A stretch of DNA of 64,000 nucleotides from Buchnera aphidicola (Aphis nasturtii) (lineage in GTDB: Bacteria > Pseudomonadota > Gammaproteobacteria > Enterobacterales > Enterobacteriaceae), in the NCBI RefSeq assembly GCF_005083345.1, contig NZ_CP034888.1:1-64000 (forward strand). The letters run 5' to 3'. The position numbers and the translations under genes are program-made. This document shows positions 1 to 14,974 of this stretch, in pieces. The first letter of the stretch is position 1, and every line of letters begins with the position of its first letter. Under the pieces are notes generated by a model. That model saw nothing but the letters and a program-made list of their open reading frames with translations. It was not told the DNA's origin and did not search any database.

Positions 1-142
1 TTCTTTTATTATCAATGATAAACATAACTTATCCACAGATTTTATATTTATTAATAATAATAATATTTATTCTTTTATTTTTTTTTTTTTTTTATTTTAA
101 AACAATAAAAAAATAATCTTTAATATTAATGTTTTATTTTTA
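1..142. other. Origin-like intergenic region (partial)
   Basis: Non-coding stretch upstream of mnmG, cut by the window edge. It is almost pure A+T and contains one exact consensus DnaA box, TTATCCACA, at 29-37, and a run of 16 T at 78-93. In E. coli oriC lies directly beside mnmG (gidA), so position and content fit a replication origin. Only one perfect box is seen, and the rest of any origin would lie to the left of base 1. The origin role is inferred. Confidence 0.55.
29..37 (+). promoter_or_regulatory. DnaA box (consensus 9-mer)
   Basis: TTATCCACA is an exact match to the high-affinity DnaA box. It lies about 190 bases upstream of mnmG in a non-coding AT-rich stretch. By base composition an exact match is expected less than once in the whole window, so its occurrence here is meaningful. 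Confidence 0.7.
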
Positions 143-217
143 ATGTTTACATGTGTTATCTTGATTAAAATATTAATACTGTATAAAATAATTTTTAACA
201 TTTTAAAGGATTTTTAT

Positions 218-2116
218 ATGTTGCAGTCAAGTTTAAAAGTTTTTGATGTAATTATTATTGGCGGAGGTCATGCTGGGACTGAAGCTGCATCAGCTTCGGC
301 AAGATTAGGATGTAAAACATTATTATTAACTAAAAATATGAAAGATATTGGTGTTTTGTCTTGTAATCCAGCGATTGGTGGAATTGGAAAAAGTCATTTA
401 GTAAAAGAAATTGATGCTTTAGGTGGTATAATGGCTAAAGCGATAGATCATTCAGGTATTCAGTTTAGGATTTTAAACAGTAGAAAGGGTCCTGCTGTAC
501 GATCTACTCGAGCGCAAGCTGATAGATTACTTTATGCTCAAAATGTAAAAAAATTATTGTATCAAGAAAATCATTTATTAATTTTAGAAGAAGAAATAAA
601 AGATTTAATTGTAAAAAATTATAAGGTTATCGGTGTTTTAACGCAGAATGAAATCAGTTTTTATGCTAAATCAGTTGTTTTATCTACTGGTACTTTTTTA
701 GGAGGACGAATACATATAGGTAAAGATAGTTATTTTTCAGGAAGAATAGGTGAAAAAGCTTCATTAGATTTAGCGCGTCGTTTAAGAGAATTACCTTTAC
801 GTGTTAATCGATTAAAAACAGGAACTCCGCCTAGAATTGATTTAAATACTATTAATTTTAATAATTTACTTGCGCAATATGGAGATACTCCTGTTCCAGT
901 TTTTTCGTTTATAGGAAAAATTTCAAATCATCCTGCTCAAATACCATGCTATATTACACATACAAATGAAAAAACACATCAAATAATACGTGAAAATTTA
1001 GATAAAAGCCCAATATATCAAGGTTTAATAACAGGTATAGGACCGCGATATTGTCCTTCTATTGAAGATAAAATTATACGTTTTCCTAACAAGACAGCAC
1101 ATCAGATTTTTTTAGAACCAGAAGGTTTATCTAGTGCTAAGATATACCCTAATGGAATTTCAACTAGTTTGCCGTTAAAAATTCAAGAAAAAATCATTAA
1201 ATCTATAAAAGGTTTAGAGCAAGCTAAAATTATTGAACCGGGATATGCAATAGAATATGATTTTTTTGATCCTAAAGATTTAGATTTAACTTTAGAAAAC
1301 AAATGGATTAAAGGATTGTTTTTAGCAGGTCAAATTAATGGTACTACTGGATATGAGGAAGCTGCTTCTCAGGGTCTTTTAGCAGGTTTGAATGCTGGAC
1401 TGTATGCATTAGATCGGCAACAATGGTTTCCTAGACGTGATCAAGCTTATTTAGGTGTACTTATTGATGATCTTACTACACAAGGCACCAATGAACCATA
1501 TCGTATTTTTACTTCTCGTGCTGAACATCGGCTGATTTTAAGAGAAGATAACGCGGATATACGTCTTACTGAAATTGGTCGTAAATTTGGATTAGTAGAT
1601 GATTTTAGATGGTCTTGTTATAATAGTAAATTATTTAATATTAATTCTGAAATAAAACATTTGAAAACAACAAAATTATATCCTAAGTCTTCTCATGCTG
1701 TAATGTTAAAGAATTGTTTTGATATTTTATTAACTAAAGAAATAAATGTTTTTAATTTGTTTAAACGACCAGAAATAACATATAAAAATTTATCTGATTT
1801 GAATATTTTTTATTCAAAAACGTCTGATCTATCAGTTATGAATCATATAGAAAATGAAATAAAATATGAAGGTTATATTAAACGACAGTTAAAAGAAATT
1901 AATAAACATTTAAAAAATGAAAATACTTTTTTACCATTGCAATATGATTATAAACAAGTAAAAGGTTTATCACATGAAGCGATTTCTAAGTTAAATGATT
2001 ATAAACCAGTTTCTATTGGTCAAGCATCTCGTATTTCTGGTATTACACCCGCATCTATATCTGTTCTATTAATCCATTTGAAAAAAGAAGCTTATAAAAA
2101 AAAACTTGTTTTATAA
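218..2116 (+). CDS. mnmG: tRNA uridine-5-carboxymethylaminomethyl modification enzyme MnmG (GidA)
   Basis: FAD-dependent partner of MnmE that installs carboxymethylaminomethyl groups at uridine 34 of tRNAs reading two-fold split codon boxes. The N-terminus carries the dinucleotide-binding motif [10 protein letters not shown]. The GidA signature regions (for example [14 protein letters not shown], and [19 protein letters not shown] in the middle) are intact. The ATG at 218 follows the Shine-Dalgarno AAAGGA at 205-210 and gives 632 residues, against about 629 in E. coli. An upstream in-frame ATG at 143 would add 25 non-conserved residues and has no such site. It sits just before the atp genes as in E. 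coli, but rsmG and atpI, which normally lie between, are missing. Its partner MnmE is encoded at 16627. Confidence 0.97.
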   Translation: MLQSSLKVFDVIIIGGGHAGTEAASASARLGCKTLLLTKNMKDIGVLSCNPAIGGIGKSHLVKEIDALGGIMAKAIDHSGIQFRILNSRKGPAVRSTRAQADRLLYAQNVKKLLYQENHLLILEEEIKDLIVKNYKVIGVLTQNEISFYAKSVVLSTGTFLGGRIHIGKDSYFSGRIGEKASLDLARRLRELPLRVNRLKTGTPPRIDLNTINFNNLLAQYGDTPVPVFSFIGKISNHPAQIPCYITHTNEKTHQIIRENLDKSPIYQGLITGIGPRYCPSIEDKIIRFPNKTAHQIFLEPEGLSSAKIYPNGISTSLPLKIQEKIIKSIKGLEQAKIIEPGYAIEYDFFDPKDLDLTLENKWIKGLFLAGQINGTTGYEEAASQGLLAGLNAGLYALDRQQWFPRRDQAYLGVLIDDLTTQGTNEPYRIFTSRAEHRLILREDNADIRLTEIGRKFGLVDDFRWSCYNSKLFNINSEIKHLKTTKLYPKSSHAVMLKNCFDILLTKEINVFNLFKRPEITYKNLSDLNIFYSKTSDLSVMNHIENEIKYEGYIKRQLKEINKHLKNENTFLPLQYDYKQVKGLSHEAISKLNDYKPVSIGQASRISGITPASISVLLIHLKKEAYKKKLVL

Positions 2117-2127
2117 AATATTTACTG

Positions 2128-2154
2128 TCTAATTTAAAATGTAATATAATTAGA
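2128..2154. terminator. Weak hairpin after mnmG
   Basis: Arms TCTAATT (2128-2134) and AATTAGA (2148-2154) can form a 7-bp AU-rich stem with a 13-base loop, 11 bases after the mnmG stop. There is no convincing U tract. It could be a weak terminator or a 3' end stabiliser before the atp operon. The rest of the 2117-2291 gap shows no promoter I would trust. Confidence 0.25.
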
Positions 2155-2282
2155 TTAAAATATAAATTTTTAATTAATGTTTAAATTATTTTTCATTTTT
2201 TAAATAATATATATTTTAGGTATTGTAGTAAAATTTTTTAAATGTTTATGTTTTTATATTAAATTTAATATAAAATAGATGA

Positions 2283-3110
<828 letters not shown>

Positions 3111-3137
3111 GATAAAATTTAACTATAATCCTATTAA

Positions 3138-3392
<255 letters not shown>

Positions 3393-3437
3393 ATTTTTAT
3401 TTTTAAAAGAATAGTTTTTATTTTAAATAATTATCAA

Positions 3438-3468
3438 AATCTTTACGTTTTTGAATGGCGTAAAGATT
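3438..3468 (+). other. Intercistronic hairpin between atpE and atpF
   Basis: Arms AATCTTTACG (3438-3447) and CGTAAAGATT (3459-3468) form a perfect 10-bp stem with an 11-base loop, 45 bases after the atpE stop and ahead of the atpF ribosome-binding site. There is no U tract, so an mRNA-stabilising or processing element that favours atpE over downstream genes is more likely than a terminator. The function is inferred. Confidence 0.55.
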
Positions 3469-3491
3469 AATTTAACATAGGGCGTATGATT

Positions 3492-3986
3492 GTGAATCTT
3501 AATGCAACAATTTTTGGACAAGCAATTTCATTTATTTTATTTGTCTGGTTTTGTATGAAGTATATATGGCCTCCTATTATGTTAGCTATAGAAACAAGAC
3601 AAAAAAAAATTGAAGATACTTTAATTTCTTCAAAAAAAATTGAAGAAGAATATTTATTGATACAAAAAAAAACGAATCAAATGATTAAAGATAGTAGAAA
3701 AAAAGCTTCTTTTATTGTAAATGAAGCTAATCAACAAAAATTATTAATTTTAGAAGAAGCAAGAAATAAAGCTATTCAAGAAACTAAAAAAATTTTTTTA
3801 AATAGTAAGTTAGAGATTAATATGCAAGTTATAAATGCTCGTCAAAAATTAAAAAAAGAAATTATAGATTTGTCTATCTTAATGGCTGAGAAAATCATTA
3901 AAAAAAATATGCAGGGAGATAAAGATAAATTTTTTATTAATAATATAGTTGCTTCTTTATCAAAGATAAAAAATCAATATAGGTAA
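3492..3986 (+). CDS. atpF: ATP synthase Fo subunit b
   Basis: Peripheral stalk subunit. An N-terminal membrane anchor (about residues 5-27, ending in KYIWPP) is followed by a long charged helix rich in Lys/Glu that dimerises and reaches to F1. I chose the GTG at 3492 (protein MNLNATIFG..., 164 residues) because it reproduces the E. coli N-terminus and sits 9 bases after AGGG (3479-3482). The ATG at 3486 would be only 3 bases from that site and would add two residues. A 9-A run (3601-3609) lies in the coding region. E. coli subunit b has 156 residues. Confidence 0.93.
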   Translation: MNLNATIFGQAISFILFVWFCMKYIWPPIMLAIETRQKKIEDTLISSKKIEEEYLLIQKKTNQMIKDSRKKASFIVNEANQQKLLILEEARNKAIQETKKIFLNSKLEINMQVINARQKLKKEIIDLSILMAEKIIKKNMQGDKDKFFINNIVASLSKIKNQYR

Positions 3987-3992
3987 TATTTA

Positions 3993-4523
3993 ATGTCATT
4001 AGACACTATTGCTAGACCTTATGCTAAAGCTATTTTTGAAACAGCAATAAAAAGCAATTCAATAATAAAATGGAAAAAAATATTAATTTTAATTAATCAA
4101 ATAATTTCATTTAAAGAAATTGAAAAATTTTTATCCGGATCTTTATCTGCTCATTATTTATCATCATTTTTTATATCTGTTATAGATGAATATCTTGATG
4201 AAAATTCAAAAAATTTAATAAAATTATTAGCTTATAATCAACGGTTTAAAATATGTGGTAATATATTAAAACAATTTCTTAAATTAGAAGCTGATTATCA
4301 AAATATTACCATTATTCAATTGACATCAGCATGTGTTTTAAAAAAAGATCAAGTCATTAAAATACGTCTCCTTTTAGAAGAAATATTATCTTCTAAAATT
4401 AAATTTATATATAAAATTAATAGTTATATACTTGATGGTATAATTATAAAGATAGATGATCAAATTTTTGATTTTTCTATGCGCAATCATTTACAACAAT
4501 TATCTTTAGCATTAAATTTTTAA
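3993..4523 (+). CDS. atpH: ATP synthase F1 subunit delta
   Basis: Links the peripheral stalk to the top of the F1 head. It has 176 residues against 177 in E. coli. The N-terminal signature DTIARPYAKAIFETA and the C-terminal strand region LDGIIIKIDDQIFDFSMRNHLQQL are typical of the OSCP/delta family. The middle is strongly diverged and lysine/isoleucine rich, as expected under AT pressure. It starts 6 bases after the atpF stop, so the two are translationally coupled. Confidence 0.95.
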   Translation: MSLDTIARPYAKAIFETAIKSNSIIKWKKILILINQIISFKEIEKFLSGSLSAHYLSSFFISVIDEYLDENSKNLIKLLAYNQRFKICGNILKQFLKLEADYQNITIIQLTSACVLKKDQVIKIRLLLEEILSSKIKFIYKINSYILDGIIIKIDDQIFDFSMRNHLQQLSLALNF

Positions 4524-4534
4524 GAGAATAATAT

Positions 4535-6067
4535 ATGCAATTAAATTCGACAGAAATTAGTCAATTAATTAAAGAAAGAATTGCTCAATTTGAGGTTTTT
4601 AATCAATCTTATAATGAAGGTACTATTATTTCTGTTAACGATGGTATTATAAAAATATATGGTCTTTCCGAAGTCATGTTAGGAGAAATGATTTCTTTGC
4701 CTAATAATGAATATGCTATCGCCCTTAATATAGAAAGAGATACAGTTTCTGCCGTAATTATGGGGTCTTATATTCATATTTCTGAAGGTATGAAAGTAAA
4801 ATGTACAGGAAAAATTTTAGAGGTTCCTGTAGGTGTAAATTTTTTAGGTCGAATTGTTAATTCATTAGGCTCTCCGATTGATGGTAAAGGAATGATAAAA
4901 TACGATCGTTTTTTACCAGTAGAATGCAGTGCTCCAGGAGTAATTGAACGTCAATCAATTAATCAACCAATACAAACTGGTTACAAAGCTATTGATGCTA
5001 TGATTCCGATTGGCCGAGGACAGCGGGAATTGATTATTGGAGATCGTCAAACCGGTAAAACTGCGCTTGCAATAGATACTATTATAAATCAAAAAAAATT
5101 TAATATTCCATGTATCTATGTTGCTATAGGACAAAAACTTTCTACTATTATCAATGTTGTAAAAAAATTAGAAGAATATGATGCTTTATCAAATACTATT
5201 GTTGTTGTTGCTTCTGCTTCTGAACCAGCTTCTTTACAATATTTAGCACCATATTCAGGTTGTGCTATGGGAGAATTTTTTCGTGATCAAGGAAAAGATG
5301 CTTTAATTGTTTACGATGATCTTTCTAAACATGCAGTTGCTTACCGTCAAATTTCTTTATTATTACGTCGTCCTCCTGGGAGAGAAGCTTTCCCTGGGGA
5401 TATATTTTATCTACATTCTCGCTTATTAGAAAGAGCAGCTCGTGTTTCTGAAGAATATATAAAAAATGTTACTCAAGGAAAAGTTATCGGAAAAACAGGA
5501 TCACTTACAGCTTTTCCAATTATTGAAACACAGTCTGGAGACGTTTCTGCATTTGTTCCGACTAATGTTATTTCTATTACAGATGGTCAGATATTTTTAG
5601 AATCTAATCTATTTAATTCAGGTATTCGACCAGCTGTAAACGCTGGTATTTCTGTTTCTCGCGTTGGCAGTGCTGCTCAAACTAAGATTATTAAACAATT
5701 ATCTTCTGGTATTCGAACGGCGCTAGCTCAATATCATGAACTTGCAGCATTTTCACAATTTGCATCAGATTTAGATCCGACGACACAAAAACAATTAAGC
5801 TATGGTCAAAAAATTACAGAGCTTCTTAAACAAAAACAATATCAACCTTTTAGCATATCTGAACAAGCGTTAATATTTTTTATTGTAGAGAATCATTTTC
5901 TTGATGACATTTCCGTTGAAACAATTGCTCAATTTGAACAAGATATTTTAATATACGCACATAATAATTATTTAAATTTAATGGTAGAAATAAATCAAAA
6001 TGGAGATTATAACAATCAAATAAAAGAACAATTTATTCAGTTAATCAAAACATTTAAACACTCTTAG
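4535..6067 (+). CDS. atpA: ATP synthase F1 subunit alpha
   Basis: Non-catalytic nucleotide-binding subunit of the F1 hexamer. The Walker A motif GDRQTGKT is at residues 169-176, as in E. coli. The arginine-finger region [21 protein letters not shown] is conserved. It has 510 residues against 513 in E. coli. It starts 11 bases after atpH. Confidence 0.98.
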   Translation: MQLNSTEISQLIKERIAQFEVFNQSYNEGTIISVNDGIIKIYGLSEVMLGEMISLPNNEYAIALNIERDTVSAVIMGSYIHISEGMKVKCTGKILEVPVGVNFLGRIVNSLGSPIDGKGMIKYDRFLPVECSAPGVIERQSINQPIQTGYKAIDAMIPIGRGQRELIIGDRQTGKTALAIDTIINQKKFNIPCIYVAIGQKLSTIINVVKKLEEYDALSNTIVVVASASEPASLQYLAPYSGCAMGEFFRDQGKDALIVYDDLSKHAVAYRQISLLLRRPPGREAFPGDIFYLHSRLLERAARVSEEYIKNVTQGKVIGKTGSLTAFPIIETQSGDVSAFVPTNVISITDGQIFLESNLFNSGIRPAVNAGISVSRVGSAAQTKIIKQLSSGIRTALAQYHELAAFSQFASDLDPTTQKQLSYGQKITELLKQKQYQPFSISEQALIFFIVENHFLDDISVETIAQFEQDILIYAHNNYLNLMVEINQNGDYNNQIKEQFIQLIKTFKHS

Positions 6068-6120
6068 TTTTATAATAATTTATTTTTTCATAAAAACTAT
6101 TACAAAAAAGAGAAATATTA

Positions 6121-8411
<2,291 letters not shown>

Positions 8412-8438
8412 ATTATAACAAATATTTTGGATATATCC

Positions 8439-8852
8439 ATGCATTTTTATTTAGATATTGTTAGTTTTGAGAAACGTATATTTTCTGGGTTAGTTGAAAA
8501 AATACAAGTTTCTGGTAGTGAAGGAGACATGGGTATTTATCCCGGTCATACTCAATTATTAAGTATAATTAAACCAGGAATAATACATATATCTCATAAA
8601 AACCAAACAGAAGAATGCCTTTATATATCAGGAGGGATTTTAGAAATTCAACCTTCTATTGTTTCTATTTTAGCAGATATTGCAATTCGCGGTGCAGATT
8701 TAGATCAAGAACGGATTTTAAAAGCGAAAAAACAAGCAGAAGAATGTTTTAAAAATCAAGATAAAAACATTAAAAAAGATGATCTTTTAATTCAAATATC
8801 CCAAGAAATTGCAAAACTTCGTGTCCTTGAAATAATGAATAAATATAAATAA
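8439..8852 (+). CDS. atpC: ATP synthase F1 subunit epsilon
   Basis: Rotor-associated subunit that regulates ATP hydrolysis. The N-terminal beta-sandwich ([36 protein letters not shown]) and the C-terminal helical pair are present. The ATG at 8439 gives [17 protein letters not shown], aligned with the E. coli start, with GGAT at 8429-8432 as ribosome-binding site. An in-frame TTG at 8427 would add four residues and overlaps that site. Length 137 against 139. Last gene of the atp operon. Confidence 0.94.
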   Translation: MHFYLDIVSFEKRIFSGLVEKIQVSGSEGDMGIYPGHTQLLSIIKPGIIHISHKNQTEECLYISGGILEIQPSIVSILADIAIRGADLDQERILKAKKQAEECFKNQDKNIKKDDLLIQISQEIAKLRVLEIMNKYK

Positions 8853-8865
8853 GTATTATATGTTC

Positions 8866-8886
8866 GCGGCTGGTCTTTCCTGCCGC
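8866..8886. terminator. GC-rich hairpin between convergent atpC and gyrB
   Basis: Arms GCGGC (8866-8870) and GCCGC (8882-8886) form a short GC stem 13 bases after the atpC stop. It stands out in very AT-rich surroundings. No strong U run follows on either strand, but the position suggests a bidirectional terminator for atpC and gyrB. Confidence 0.5.
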
Positions 8887-8939
8887 AATTGATTTTAAAA
8901 CATATTAATATATATTTATAAAAATTTTAATAAAATTTT

Positions 8940-11363
<2,424 letters not shown>

Positions 11364-11392
11364 TTAATCTTTATTATTTATAACTGTTTCAG

Positions 11393-12493
11393 TTAACGTT
11401 TTAGCAACATTATAACGTAAACAGTTGAAGTATTATTTTCTGGTTCAATTTGTATTGCAGTTTGAGATTTATTTAAAAATAATGAAATATTTTCAGTATT
11501 AATAGTATTCAGCACATCTAGCATATAATACACATTAATTGATATTTCTATTGTATTACCAAAATATGTAACGTCGAATTTATCTTGTGCAGTTTCTTCT
11601 TCTTGATTATCAGATACTGTTTTTAGTTCACCATTTTCAATGTTAATTTCAATTCCAGAAAATTTTTCATGTGATAAAATAGAAGTGCGTAGCAATGATT
11701 TTTTTAGTAAATTATTGTTAATAATAATAGGTTTTTTTTGGTCTTCTAATAAAACGCTTTGATAATCAGGATATTTTCCTTCAACTAATTGAGTAGTAAA
11801 AATTAAATTGTTAATATGTATTCTCAGGTGATTAGTTCCTATAAAAATATGTAATAATGTTTCTTTTACATTTAGTAGTTTTAATATTTCCATTACTCCT
11901 TTATTTGGCACAATAATAGAAAAAGAATTGATTTTTTCTTTTAAAGAAATATATGAGGTTGCTAATCGATACCCATCTGTTGCAACATTTCGAAGGTAAT
12001 TTTCTTTTTTTTCGAACAACATACCATTAAGATAATAACGAACATCTTGTTTTCCCATAGCAAATTCAGTTTTTGTAATCATATTTTTTAAAATGTTTGA
12101 TGATATTTCAAAACTAGAAATATAATTAAAGCTTTGATGATTAGGAAAACTTTCAGCTGGCAAAGTTGATAGTACATAACTACTTTTTTCAGAAGAAATA
12201 TATATTTTATTATTTTTCAGTTGTATTTGAATATCTGATGTTTCTGGTAAATTTCGACAAATATTTAATATTTTTTTACCTGAAATAGTTATTTTACCTG
12301 GTATATATTCTTGTGATATTTGAATATTTACAATTGTTTCAATTTCTAAATTTGTTGTAGTTAAAGATAATATACCTGTTTTAATTTCTATAAGAATATT
12401 TTCTAAAATAGGAAGTGATGTATTTTTAACTAATAATCGAATAATTTTTTTTAAATTTGCAACTAAAATATTATTTTTAATAATGAATTTCAT
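11393..12493 (-). CDS. dnaN: DNA polymerase III beta sliding clamp
   Basis: Ring-shaped processivity clamp. It has 366 residues, the same as E. coli. Three similar domains are recognisable, with conserved patches such as [18 protein letters not shown] and [10 protein letters not shown]. The sequence is strongly diverged toward Ile/Asn/Lys. It starts 4 bases after the dnaA stop, as in E. coli, so the two are co-transcribed and probably translationally coupled. Confidence 0.96.
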   Translation of the reverse strand: MKFIIKNNILVANLKKIIRLLVKNTSLPILENILIEIKTGILSLTTTNLEIETIVNIQISQEYIPGKITISGKKILNICRNLPETSDIQIQLKNNKIYISSEKSSYVLSTLPAESFPNHQSFNYISSFEISSNILKNMITKTEFAMGKQDVRYYLNGMLFEKKENYLRNVATDGYRLATSYISLKEKINSFSIIVPNKGVMEILKLLNVKETLLHIFIGTNHLRIHINNLIFTTQLVEGKYPDYQSVLLEDQKKPIIINNNLLKKSLLRTSILSHEKFSGIEINIENGELKTVSDNQEEETAQDKFDVTYFGNTIEISINVYYMLDVLNTINTENISLFLNKSQTAIQIEPENNTSTVYVIMLLKR

Positions 12494-12497
12494 AAAA

Positions 12498-13862
12498 TCA
12501 CACTGATAGAGTTCTAATTAAGTTGGAAAAATCTTCTTTAATATCATTGCATTCTTTTCGTAATTGTTCAATTTTACGACAAGCATGCAATACTGTAGTA
12601 TGATCTCGCCCACTAAATGCATTACCAATTTCTGGTAAACTATGATTAGTCAATTCTTTTACCATAGCCATAGCCATTTGTCTTGGTCTGGCTATCGATC
12701 GAGAACGTCTTCTCGATAATAAATCTGATACTTTAATTTTATAGTATTCTGCAACTGTTTTTTGAATATTATCAATTGTTATAAGTTTTGTTTGTAATGC
12801 TAATATATCTTTAAGCACTTCTCGTACAAATTCAATTGTAATAGATCTATGAGTAAAATTAGCGTTAGCAATTATTCTATTTAAAGCGCCTTCTAATTCA
12901 CGAACGTTAGAACATAAACGTTTAGCAATAAAAAAAGCAACTTCATCAGATAATACAATTCTTTTTTCATCAGCTTTTTTTATTAGTATAGCTACTCTTG
13001 TCTCTAATTCTGGCGGATCTATAGAAATAGTCAAACCCCAGCCAAATCTCGATTTTAATCGATCTTCTACACCTTTTATTTCTTTTGGATAACGATCTGA
13101 GGTCAATATAATTTGCTGATTTCCTTCCAGAAGAGCATTAAACGTGTGAAAGAATTCTTCTTGGGAACGTTCTTTATGTGCAAAAAACTGAATATCATCA
13201 ATTAATAATGCGTCTACTGAACGATAATGTAATTTAAATTTTTCGATTGCATTATTTTTTAAAGCTTGAACCATATCTTGAACAAAACGCTCAGAATGCA
13301 TATAAGTGATTTTCATATTGTATTTATATGTTAATATTTCATTTCCAATTGCATGAAGTAAATGTGTTTTACCTAATCCTGTTCCTCCATATAAAAAAAG
13401 TGGATTATAAGAACCTCCTGGATTATGAGCAACTTGAGACGCTGCTGCACGTGCTAATTGGTTAGATTTTCCTTCTATAAAGTTTTCAAATTTATTTTTT
13501 TTATTAATATTAGAACTATAAGATAACTCATTTAAAATAGGTATTTTATCCCATTTTCGTTTTATTTTTATTTTTTTTAAATAATTTAAAGTATTTTTTT
13601 TAAATTTTTTTTCTTTAGAATTTTGGTATACTTTAAATGTTAATAATGGTGTATTTAATCCGCAAAAATCTTTTAGTATTTTTTTAAAAGTAATTAAATA
13701 TTTATCTTTTACCCACTCTAATATAAATTGATTTGGAGCATATATTTCTAAAATATTATTATTTAGTTTGGCTTTCAGAGAGCGTATCCACATGCTAAAT
13801 TCTGTAGATGGCAGCTCATCCTGTAACCGGTCAAGACACTGTTTCCAAAGACAAAGTGACAC
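12498..13862 (-). CDS. dnaA: Chromosomal replication initiator DnaA
   Basis: AAA+ initiator that binds DnaA boxes and melts the origin. Counting from the chosen start, Walker A GGTGLGKT is at residues 159-166, Walker B is LLIDDIQFF, and the C-terminal DNA-binding signature [17 protein letters not shown] is intact. The linker domain II is short and lysine rich. The GTG at 13862 gives [18 protein letters not shown], matching the GTG-initiated E. coli protein, and lies 6 bases after a GGAG site (13872-13869). A TTG at 13874 would overlap that site. Length 454 against 467. A consensus DnaA box is found at 29-37, none upstream of this gene. Confidence 0.96.
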   Translation of the reverse strand: MSLCLWKQCLDRLQDELPSTEFSMWIRSLKAKLNNNILEIYAPNQFILEWVKDKYLITFKKILKDFCGLNTPLLTFKVYQNSKEKKFKKNTLNYLKKIKIKRKWDKIPILNELSYSSNINKKNKFENFIEGKSNQLARAAASQVAHNPGGSYNPLFLYGGTGLGKTHLLHAIGNEILTYKYNMKITYMHSERFVQDMVQALKNNAIEKFKLHYRSVDALLIDDIQFFAHKERSQEEFFHTFNALLEGNQQIILTSDRYPKEIKGVEDRLKSRFGWGLTISIDPPELETRVAILIKKADEKRIVLSDEVAFFIAKRLCSNVRELEGALNRIIANANFTHRSITIEFVREVLKDILALQTKLITIDNIQKTVAEYYKIKVSDLLSRRRSRSIARPRQMAMAMVKELTNHSLPEIGNAFSGRDHTTVLHACRKIEQLRKECNDIKEDFSNLIRTLSV

Positions 13863-14234
13863 GGTGGACTCCAAGCGAACAAAATTAAATAAAATTGAAG
13901 TTTAAAATTTTTTATTGTTATATAAAAAAAATTATATAAAATCATATTTTTTACATTAAAATTTATACAATTTAAAATAGGTGAATATAACGAAAGGATC
14001 TATATTATTAGATATTTTATTTAATAAAGTTGTTTTATCTATTTTTTATCTTTATAACTAATAATTTAATTTAATATTTAAAATAAAATATCAAAAAATT
14101 TACAAATATGTTTTTTATTTTAAAAAAATATAAGTCATCTTTTTTAAAAAATTTATTTTTAAGAAAGTATTTGCTTATATTTTACACTTAACTAATTATA
14201 GAATCTTATCAATTTTCTTTAGGTAAATATTAAA
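13863..14234. other. dnaA-rpmH divergent intergenic region
   Basis: About 370 bases of AT-rich DNA between two divergent genes. No match to TTATNCACA was found on either strand, so the DnaA boxes that autoregulate dnaA in E. coli are not visible. A plausible sigma-70 promoter for rpmH is described separately. I see no ORF or other structure in the rest. Confidence 0.5.
14181..14209 (+). promoter_or_regulatory. Candidate sigma-70 promoter for rpmH
   Basis: TTTACA (14181-14186, 5 of 6 consensus) and TCTTAT (14204-14209, 4 of 6) are separated by 17 bases, about 25 bases before rpmH. In this AT-rich background such matches arise by chance fairly often, so this is tentative. Confidence 0.35.
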
Positions 14235-14378
14235 ATGAAACGAACTTTTCAACCATCAATATTAAAACGTAATCGTTCACATGGATTTAGAATTCGAATG
14301 GCAACTAAAAATGGTCGTTATATTTTATCACGAAGACGTGCTAAATTAAGGGCGCGTTTGAGTGTTTCTAGTAAATAA
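14235..14378 (+). CDS. rpmH: 50S ribosomal protein L34
   Basis: Small basic protein of the large ribosomal subunit. The reading frame from the ATG at 14235 encodes 47 residues ([18 protein letters not shown]... ending RARLSVSSK), in the 46-47 residue size range of the family and full of Arg/Lys. AGGT at 14221-14224 serves as ribosome-binding site. It heads the rpmH-rnpA-yidD-yidC-mnmE block, in E. coli order, and is divergent from dnaA. Confidence 0.97.
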   Translation: MKRTFQPSILKRNRSHGFRIRMATKNGRYILSRRRAKLRARLSVSSK

Positions 14379-14391
14379 TAGGTTTAATATA

Positions 14392-14736
14392 ATGTTAAAT
14401 TATTTTTTTAAAAAAAAATTAAGATTATTAAAACCTATAAATTTTAAATATGTTTTTAAAAAACATGACATTCAAAAAACATTTGAATTAATTATTTTAG
14501 GACGACCAAATTTATTAGGATACCCTAGATTAGGCATTAACATACCTAGGAAAAATATAAAATATGCATATCAGCGAAATGTTATTAAAAGATTGATTCG
14601 AGAAACTTTTCGTTTATTACAACATAAATTAGCTTCCATGGATTTTATAGTAATAGCTAAAAAAAATATTATTTTTTTAAAAAATAAGAATATTATTAAT
14701 ATGTTGGAGAATTTATGGTTAAAATATCATCAATAA
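14392..14736 (+). CDS. rnpA: Ribonuclease P protein component
   Basis: Basic protein cofactor of RNase P, which trims tRNA 5' leaders. The family signature RNVIKRLIRETFRL is intact near the middle, with the upstream RLLKPINFKYVFK. The ATG at 14392 gives 114 residues against 119 in E. coli; an earlier in-frame ATG at 14362 lies inside rpmH and would add 10 unlikely residues. It begins 13 bases after rpmH and overlaps yidD by 22 bases. Confidence 0.93.
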   Translation: MLNYFFKKKLRLLKPINFKYVFKKHDIQKTFELIILGRPNLLGYPRLGINIPRKNIKYAYQRNVIKRLIRETFRLLQHKLASMDFIVIAKKNIIFLKNKNIINMLENLWLKYHQ

Positions 14737-14972
14737 TTGTACGATCTTTAAGTTTTTTTGTTTTAATTTATCAATATTGCATTAGTCCTTTTATGCGATC
14801 ACATTGTCGTTTTTACCCAACTTGTTCAACATATATGTTATTATCTTTACGTAGATTTGGCTTCATTAAAGGTATAAGATTAACAATTTTTCGTTTGTTT
14901 AAGTGTCATCCATTGCATTCAGATGGATGCAATTCAATATCTTTAAATATAAAAGATAAAAGCGAATATTAA
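14715..14972 (+). CDS. yidD: Membrane protein insertion efficiency factor YidD
   Basis: Small membrane-associated protein thought to help YidC-dependent insertion. It has 85 residues, the same as E. coli. The conserved core SPFMRSHCRFYPTCSTYMLLSLRRFG carries the family's cysteines, followed by CHPLHSDGC. An N-terminal amphipathic/hydrophobic helix covers about residues 3-22. The start lies inside the rnpA 3' end (22-base overlap) and the stop is 2 bases before yidC, so translation is tightly coupled. Confidence 0.95.
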   Translation: MVKISSIIVRSLSFFVLIYQYCISPFMRSHCRFYPTCSTYMLLSLRRFGFIKGIRLTIFRLFKCHPLHSDGCNSISLNIKDKSEY

Positions 14973-14974
14973 TT

